Origin: Ignavibacteria bacterium
GTDB lineage: Bacteria > Bacteroidota > Ignavibacteria > Tepidaquicellales > OLB5
Direction of reading: 5' to 3'
DNA: 45,906 nucleotides
Assembly: GCA_019912545.1 (NCBI GenBank)
Contig: JAIOIK010000152.1
Location: forward strand, 1 to 45,906
Within the stretch, counting starts at the first letter, position 1. Every line of letters begins with the position of its first letter. Position numbers and translations under genes: made by a program. Below, one piece after another: positions 41,270 through 45,906 of this stretch. The notes under the pieces are model-generated. The model had not been told where the DNA came from and made no database searches. It saw only the letters and a list, made by a program, of their open reading frames with translations.

Positions 41270-41770
41270 ATGAAATCCATCAGAAATCTACTTTTTGCAG
41301 CGCTGGTTTATCTTAGTTTTAACGGTCTTGCATTTTCAAATAGCACCAATTACGTACCTGAAACTTCATCAGGTTTTAATCCATTCTCAAGCAGCAGTTG
41401 TGACTGTACCTGCGATGAATGCAGGAATTGCTCAAATAAACACTCGAGCAGTGACCCATGGGGCAGTAATTCCGGCTATAATGTTATGTCATCGAGGGAT
41501 TTCGCTGATTTCAAAAAGCTAATTAATGATAGAACTTTTGAATCAACCAAAATGGATATGACGAGGGATGTCATTGTCACAAATGCATTTACTACAGACC
41601 AGGTTAGGGAAATACTGAGCTGGTTCACATTTGAATCAAACAAACTTGAGCTTGCCAAACTTGCATTTGCAAGTACGTATGACTGGAACAACTACTATAA
41701 GCTTTATGATATATTTGTGTTTGAGTCTAACGTAACTGATCTGGATAATTTCATTAAGAATAAGAAGTGA
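41270..41770 (+). CDS. Exported DUF4476 protein
   Basis: 166 residues. A signal peptide (1 to about 23, ending GLAFS). Residues 40-62 are a Ser/Cys-rich linker with CDCTCDECRNC (five cysteines in eleven residues). The C-terminal DUF4476 domain (about 74-162) follows, with the repeating pattern DFADFKKLINDRTFESTKMDMTRD...N.FTTDQVREILSWFTFESNKLELAKLAF.....D..NYYKLYDIFVFES. It is periplasmic or surface-located, function unknown. The Cys-rich linker could bind metal or form disulfides. Confidence 0.85.
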   Translation: MKSIRNLLFAALVYLSFNGLAFSNSTNYVPETSSGFNPFSSSSCDCTCDECRNCSNKHSSSDPWGSNSGYNVMSSRDFADFKKLINDRTFESTKMDMTRDVIVTNAFTTDQVREILSWFTFESNKLELAKLAFASTYDWNNYYKLYDIFVFESNVTDLDNFIKNKK

Positions 41771-41852
41771 TAGACCGATAGTTTGCTTCTATATACACGC
41801 AATAATTCAGACTGTTAATTTGTAAAATTGCTTCGCTTCGCCCGCAAATAAA

Positions 41853-41887
41853 AAAGCCGGCAAATAAATTTACCGGCTTTGATTTTT
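41853..41887. terminator. Bidirectional rho-independent terminator
   Basis: AAAGCCGG (41853-41860) pairs with CCGGCTTT (41873-41880); inner AAAT/ATTT can extend it. GATTTTT follows on the plus strand and TTTTTTATTTG on the minus strand. It separates the convergent DUF4476 gene and the AAA+ operon. Confidence 0.85.
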
Positions 41888-41913
41888 ACTGAATGCTTTG
41901 AAATACGTTTCAG

Positions 41914-41978
41914 CCCATGACTTTAGTCATGGGAATGGGAAAATTGACCAGATAATTTAAACCGTTTCAACGGTTTAA
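41914..41978. repeat. Pair of REP-like palindromes
   Basis: CCCATGACT-TT-AGTCATGGG (41914-41933) and TTAAACCGTT-TC-AACGGTTTAA (41957-41978), both perfect with 2-nt centres. The first unit is a familiar interspersed palindrome of Bacteroidota intergenic regions, of the type spread by REP-associated (IS200-like) transposases; no such transposase is in this window. Confidence 0.7.
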
Positions 41979-42001
41979 CAAAATTTAGAGTCTAATAATT
42001 A

Positions 42002-42409
42002 TCATTTGTTCTTCTTCTTATTCATCACCTGCCATGTCCATGAAAATTCAAGCCCATTATCCATCGGATAGATTATCTGGTCATCTTCAGTATCTATCTT
42101 AACATTAACTTCCATTCCTTCCTGAGCTTTAGGCGCCCCCATAGGATACACTTCCCATGTGCATTTTGCCCTGTAGGCCGCTTTATACTGATTGGAAACC
42201 TCAAGTGTAAACTCATATGCCTGGTAATGCCCGCCGCTGCCGGTTCCTCTGAGTCCAACCGAGTGCGAACCGATAATTTTAGCCTTAGCCTTTTCGGCTT
42301 TGTTTTTTCTTGCTTCACGCTCAGCAAGCATCTTTGCGCCGCTTTTTGAAGCATACATGAAGAAGAGCACCACAGAAGCCACAACTCCAAGAATTATTAT
42401 TAATTCCAT
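42002..42409 (-). CDS. Single-pass membrane protein with C-terminal beta domain, unknown
   Basis: 135 residues. An N-terminal transmembrane helix (2-20, ELIIILGVVASVVLFFMYA), a charged helix (KMLAEREARKNKAEKAKAK), then a beta-rich domain (about 45-125) with KIIGSHSVGLRGTGSGGHYQ...FTLEV and GMEVNVKIDTEDDQIIYP. This recalls DUF3592-like layouts (transmembrane helix plus a conversion-type beta domain) but is not a confident match. It lies 22 nt after the AAA+ gene on the same strand, so it is probably its operon partner. Confidence 0.65.
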   Translation of the reverse strand: MELIIILGVVASVVLFFMYASKSGAKMLAEREARKNKAEKAKAKIIGSHSVGLRGTGSGGHYQAYEFTLEVSNQYKAAYRAKCTWEVYPMGAPKAQEGMEVNVKIDTEDDQIIYPMDNGLEFSWTWQVMNKKKNK

Positions 42410-42431
42410 AATACTGATTATATTTTAATTT

Positions 42432-45041
42432 TTAGAATCCAAATCTTTTCTCTTCCTTAATTTCAGTTGTCAATTCTTCAACATCTTTAAGTGTAATAGT
42501 CTTTATCATCTCGGTTGTTCTTTGCTCTTTTGGAACCTCAGCAAGCCTCAGGTTCTGGTTTTTAACTGCTTCGGCAAGTGATTTCCTTATCTCTCTTGCA
42601 TTGCCAAAAAATTTATCCCTTGTACTGAACAAAGCGGCAATATGCCTTCTGAAATACTCTTCGGCCTCTTTATCAAAAGCTGCTTCATCATGATCAAGCA
42701 TTATTTTTGCTATTGCAAACATCTCGTCTTCAGAATAATCCTTAAAAAAGAATTTCCTATCGAACCTTGATTTTAGCCCGGGGTTCATAAGCAGGAATTT
42801 TTCCATTTCCTCAGGGTAACCGGCACAAATTACAACAAACTGCCCTCGGTTATCTTCCATCCGTTTAAGTATAATCTCAATAGCTTCCTTGCCGAAATCA
42901 TTATCACTTGAACCCATCAGTGAATAAGCTTCATCAATAAATAATACACCGCCCATAGCAGCATCTATCTTCTCACCTGTTTTAATAGCTGTCTGCCCAA
43001 TATATCCCGCAATCAGTTCTTCTCTGTCAACTTCAACCAGGTGGCCGCGCTCCAGCACTCCAAGCGCCCGGAAGATCCTTGCCATTATTCTTGCAACGGT
43101 TGTTTTACCAGTACCGGGATTCCCGGTAAAAATGGTATGAAGCGAAAATGATCTTGTAACATCTTTGCCAATTTCACGGTAATACCTCACAAGCTTCACC
43201 ATTTCATGAATATCATTTTTTATCTCTTCAATACCTACCATCTTATTCAGCTCAGCAAGCGAGTCGCGCATTAGCTCCTCATCAGGAGGAATGTCAACTC
43301 CCTTATGCGCTTTCTTTCTGAATATTTCTTTAACATCTGTAACTGTTATTGTAGAAAGAGCTATTTCATCCAGAGCCTCGATCTTAACATTGCCATCCAT
43401 AACCCTGAGCCCCATATTCATTTTCCCTTCATCAACTATGGAATTGACAAAACGCGCATTGCCAAATGTCCGGTCTCTATCACGGTATGCCTCAACCAGT
43501 TTTGTGTAAAGATATTCCTCTGAATCCTTATCCAGGTCAACATCTATCTGCTCTGCGTGGTAGTTACCTATCTGCAGCAGCTCGGTTGGAGTGTAATCCG
43601 GAAAATTGAAATAGTGATTAAACCTTGATTTAAAGCCGGGGTTAGAGTCCAGTAAATGTTCCATTTCTTCCGGGTAACCCGCAAGGATTATAGCGATATC
43701 ACCCGGCCCGTCTGACATTTCTTTTAGAATTACTTCGATAGCTTCTTTTCCGAAATCCTTGTCGCTATCGCCTTTCCTTGCCAGAGAATATGCTTCATCG
43801 ATAAACAAAATGCCGCCTCTAGCTTTCTTAATAGCTTCTTTTACCTTCGGAGCAGTTTGCCCAATGTATTCACCGATTATATCAGCCCTTCCAACTTCGT
43901 GAACATGACCTTTTGAGAGAAGGCCTATATTACTGTATATCTTTCCGAGCAGCATACCAACTTTTGTTTTTCCTGTCCCGGGATTCCCTGTAAATACTGC
44001 ATGAAGATTCATTTTTTCTGTATCGTCAAATCCTTTTTCTTTTCTCAGCTTTACAAACTTCAGATAGTCGTACAGATCCTTAATGTTTTCTTTTATGCTG
44101 GCAAGCCCTATCATTTCATTAATTTCTTTCATGATCTCGGCTTCGCTCAATTGTATCTTCGGGGCAGCAGCATTCAAACCAAGCGAAGGAACGCTCTCTC
44201 CCGGTTTGAAGAATTTTCCGGCATCAGGATCAGTTTCTTCTATATCAGCAAACTTAATATAAACAGTCCCAAGCAGCTGCTCAAGAAAAACAACATCTAC
44301 TATATAATTCCCGGCGTACCAGCTTCCGGGTTCTTTTCCGCCCCAACCGCGTGTAAAGCGTATCAATCCAAGATTGCTATTATAAGTATAGAAATCAGTT
44401 ATATTGGCAACTACATCCCCGGCAGTATTGCGTATCCTTATAAAAAATTCTCCATGCCAAGCAGCTTTCCCGCTTTGAAGATTATCGCCCTCAATTTCTA
44501 TCCACATATAACGCGATTTTGTGATATCAAATGTCTTCAGGTAATTTCTCTGTCCGAACGGAATATCTTCAAACGGGCCTTCGTAAAGCTTAACTGAGCT
44601 AAGGCTGAAGTATGGATTGCTTTCCGGTGTAACTTCGCCTTCACCAAGAGTATAAAAATACGCAGTTCCCGTAAGTACACCGTCTATCCATGCTTCCCAG
44701 CGATAAGCCCCTTTGAACCAGTAAGTTCCTACTGTAGTATTTCCCCACGAATAGCGTATATATGAAACATCTTCTGATTTACTTACCGGCTGCGATATTA
44801 CATTATCACAAAGCACTCTATTGGCAGCATCAAAAGCCTTAAAATTAACATTAACAGCCCAGTCTTCCCTTTCGAACATCAGGTTGTGTAAAGAAAGCTC
44901 AACATATATATACTTGATCTTTAAAGCGTCAAATACCTGGCGATATTTTTTTGTAGAGCCATAAAGCCAATCGTTTGAACCGTATGTTTTCAGTGCTTTG
45001 AATTTGTACTTGTTTGCAGAAATTGGATTAGTCTGTGTCAT
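42432..45041 (-). CDS. Large AAA+ protein: two N-terminal beta-sandwich-like repeats + two CbxX/CfqX AAA+ modules
   Basis: 869 residues, soluble. Residues 18-133 and 151-265 look like two copies of one beta-rich domain: each has K(Y/S)xYxxxE(L/I), a tryptophan about 15 residues on, F(K/I).(F/R)...G/D.V, a GSW/TYW-like Y.aG.Y motif, and (L)LGT/LTGTxYxxF. A linker (268-300) follows, then AAA1 with Walker A GNPGTGKT (352-359), pore-like EYIGQT (391-396), Walker B LFIDEA (412-417), arginine-finger region KSRF (471-474) and GNAR (527-530). AAA2 has GNPGTGKTT (640-648), GYIGQT (679-684), LFIDEA (700-705), KSRF (757-760) and GNAR (813-816). CbxX/CfqX (SpoVK, Rubisco activase CbbX, EccA) ATPases remodel protein complexes; no Rubisco or ESX genes are nearby. 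The substrate is unknown. Confidence 0.9.
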   Translation of the reverse strand: MTQTNPISANKYKFKALKTYGSNDWLYGSTKKYRQVFDALKIKYIYVELSLHNLMFEREDWAVNVNFKAFDAANRVLCDNVISQPVSKSEDVSYIRYSWGNTTVGTYWFKGAYRWEAWIDGVLTGTAYFYTLGEGEVTPESNPYFSLSSVKLYEGPFEDIPFGQRNYLKTFDITKSRYMWIEIEGDNLQSGKAAWHGEFFIRIRNTAGDVVANITDFYTYNSNLGLIRFTRGWGGKEPGSWYAGNYIVDVVFLEQLLGTVYIKFADIEETDPDAGKFFKPGESVPSLGLNAAAPKIQLSEAEIMKEINEMIGLASIKENIKDLYDYLKFVKLRKEKGFDDTEKMNLHAVFTGNPGTGKTKVGMLLGKIYSNIGLLSKGHVHEVGRADIIGEYIGQTAPKVKEAIKKARGGILFIDEAYSLARKGDSDKDFGKEAIEVILKEMSDGPGDIAIILAGYPEEMEHLLDSNPGFKSRFNHYFNFPDYTPTELLQIGNYHAEQIDVDLDKDSEEYLYTKLVEAYRDRDRTFGNARFVNSIVDEGKMNMGLRVMDGNVKIEALDEIALSTITVTDVKEIFRKKAHKGVDIPPDEELMRDSLAELNKMVGIEEIKNDIHEMVKLVRYYREIGKDVTRSFSLHTIFTGNPGTGKTTVARIMARIFRALGVLERGHLVEVDREELIAGYIGQTAIKTGEKIDAAMGGVLFIDEAYSLMGSSDNDFGKEAIEIILKRMEDNRGQFVVICAGYPEEMEKFLLMNPGLKSRFDRKFFFKDYSEDEMFAIAKIMLDHDEAAFDKEAEEYFRRHIAALFSTRDKFFGNAREIRKSLAEAVKNQNLRLAEVPKEQRTTEMIKTITLKDVEELTTEIKEEKRFGF

Positions 45042-45086
45042 ATTCTACAATCATAAACACCTGTAAATTCATATTCAATGTAAAAC

Positions 45087-45110
45087 AAAAAGAGCGGTTT
45101 TACCCGCTCT
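45087..45110 (-). terminator. Rho-independent terminator of a small unit upstream of the AAA+ gene
   Basis: Minus strand AGAGCGG-GTAAAA-CCGCTCT (7-bp perfect stem) followed by TTTTGTTTT. It lies upstream of the AAA+ start, so it ends a transcript from the 45111-45235 region or residual read-through from the transporter. Confidence 0.75.
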
Positions 45111-45137
45111 ATCTTCATAAATCCATAAGAAAATATT

Positions 45138-45209
45138 CTATGCTACTGATTTAACCAGGCTTTTCTTATCATCAATTGTTCTTCAGACGGATTCTCTGAT
45201 TGATTTCAT
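45138..45209 (-). other. Possible mini-ORF or small RNA between two terminators
   Basis: The 125 nt between two minus-strand terminators holds ATG 45209 reading MKSIRESV, then TGA, then RTIDDKKSLVKSVA and TAG (45138). Without the in-frame TGA this would be a 23-codon ORF; a +1 shift at the TGA would instead give EEQLMIRKAWLNQ and TAG. Either reading may be chance at this length. The double-terminator layout itself suggests a short transcript. Confidence 0.3.
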
Positions 45210-45235
45210 ATAATCCAATCAATAAATTATGAAAC

Positions 45236-45267
45236 AAAAAATGCCCTCCTGGAAAACCAAGAGGGCA
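45236..45267 (-). terminator. Rho-independent terminator after the phosphate transporter
   Basis: Minus strand TGCCCTC (45261-45267) pairs with GAGGGCA (45242-45248); inner TGG/CCA extends it, followed by TTTTTTG. It lies 45 nt after the transporter stop. Confidence 0.88.
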
Positions 45268-45311
45268 CTTGAAACAAACATAAAATATTATCGGGACATT
45301 TGCAATACAGT

Positions 45312-45906
45312 TCAAACAAATAAACTTACTAAATAATAGAACAGCGCCCCGCACGCTGCCGAAAGCGGAATTGTAAGTATCCACGCCCAGACAATTTTAC
45401 CGGCAACACCCCATTTTACTGCTGATAAGCGGTTTACACTTCCAACCCCCACAATTGATCCGGTAATTGTCTGTGTTGTACTCACGGGAATTCCTCCAAT
45501 AGCTGTGATCAGCAGTGTTGTTGCACCCGAAAACTCGGCACAAAACCCCCCGATTGGCCTCAGTTTTGTGATTTTCATTCCCATAGTTTTAACAATACGC
45601 CATCCGCCAAACATTGTACCCAGCGCAATTGCTGCATGGCATGATAACACTACCCAAACGGGAACATGAAACTCACTCATATAATTTGCCGCTACAAGTA
45701 CAGATACGATAATACCCATTGTTTTTTGAGCATCGTTTGACCCATGTCCAAAACTATAAAAGGCAGCTGAAACTAACTGAAGTTTTCTAAACACTTTATC
45801 AACTTGCCTGGGTTTCTTATTTCTTACAATCCATGTAGTAAGTATCATAAAAACAAATCCAAGTATAAGCCCCATAATGGGTGCTAAAAAAATAAAAATA
45901 ATAACT
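45312..45906 (-). CDS. PiT-family inorganic phosphate transporter, C-terminal part (runs off right edge)
   Basis: About 198 residues are visible; the frame remains open to the edge upstream of an internal Met at 45875 (VIIFIFLAPIMGLILGF). The PiT signature is present in SAAFYSFGHGSNDAQKTMG, a second conserved segment in AEFSGATTLLITAIGGIPVSTTQTITGSIVGVG, and hydrophobic helices to the C-terminus (GALFYYLVSLFV). PiT proteins import phosphate (or metal-phosphate) with H+ or Na+. A PhoU-like partner gene is commonly upstream, which would lie outside the window. Confidence 0.92.
   Translation of the reverse strand, partial: VIIFIFLAPIMGLILGFVFMILTTWIVRNKKPRQVDKVFRKLQLVSAAFYSFGHGSNDAQKTMGIIVSVLVAANYMSEFHVPVWVVLSCHAAIALGTMFGGWRIVKTMGMKITKLRPIGGFCAEFSGATTLLITAIGGIPVSTTQTITGSIVGVGSVNRLSAVKWGVAGKIVWAWILTIPLSAACGALFYYLVSLFV

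Overview
The window looks like chromosomal DNA of a free-living member of the Ignavibacteria/Chlorobi side of the Bacteroidota. Three things suggest this. One secreted protein ends in a type IX secretion (Por) sorting domain carrying the YPNPFNP signature typical of Ignavibacteria. Several promoters fit the Bacteroidota primary-sigma consensus TTTG-N19-TAnnTTTG. The minus-strand neighbourhoods (sigma-54 regulator, miaB, dxs, xseBA, then a complete dcw cluster) are ordinary vertical genes. DNA is AT-rich, strong Shine-Dalgarno sequences are rare, and TTG starts are common (the sigma-54 regulator, the Ig-like lipoprotein, murD, mraZ, the EF-G paralogue and probably the island nuclease). Identification is by motif reading only; no database search was possible.

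Layout: 1-6909 (minus) holds the start of a sigma-54 activator cut by the left edge, miaB, a small lipoprotein, dxs, xseB, xseA and an Ig-like lipoprotein. 7105-8950 (plus) holds two exported proteins, one an orphan with its own terminator and one a WD40 protein. 8962-9158 (minus) is a candidate structured RNA ending in a rho-independent terminator just downstream of ftsZ. 9239-27632 (minus) is the division and cell-wall cluster, in transcription order mraZ-rsmH-ftsL-ftsI-murE-murF-mraY-[outer-membrane barrel]-murD-ftsW-murG-[membrane PH-like protein]-murC-murB-ftsQ-ftsA-ftsZ. It is driven by a well-matched promoter followed at once by three 10-bp-spaced MraZ boxes, and it carries two non-canonical passengers. 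27836-36655 holds a LysE-type exporter, a HisN-like phosphatase, a metallophosphoesterase, prs, a T9SS cargo protein, a YtxH/DUF948 pair and an EF-G paralogue. 36795-37301 is a HIT protein.

37525-37596 is tRNA-Glu(UUC). The last 6 nt of this tRNA plus its terminator are repeated (45 of 47 bases) at 40472-40518. The 2.8 kb between the copies is AT-richer by eye and holds three unrecognised minus-strand genes: a RecB-like PD-(D/E)XK nuclease, a C-terminally anchored membrane protein and a helical protein with an R-x4-H motif of HEPN RNases. This looks like a small integrated island, possibly a defence module, and is the best candidate for something undescribed. No integrase is visible. The right part holds DUF1543 and DUF4476 proteins, REP-like palindromes, a large protein joining two tandem beta-sandwich-like repeats to two CbxX/CfqX AAA+ modules with a small membrane partner, a terminator-bounded mini transcription unit, and the C-terminal part of a PiT phosphate transporter cut by the right edge.

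Functionally the core is envelope biogenesis: UDP-MurNAc-pentapeptide synthesis (murB-F), lipid I/II (mraY, murG), polymerisation and cross-linking (ftsW, ftsI) and the divisome (ftsL, Q, A, Z). Around it lie isoprenoid precursor supply (dxs), PRPP supply (prs), tRNA modification (miaB) and translation (the EF-G paralogue).
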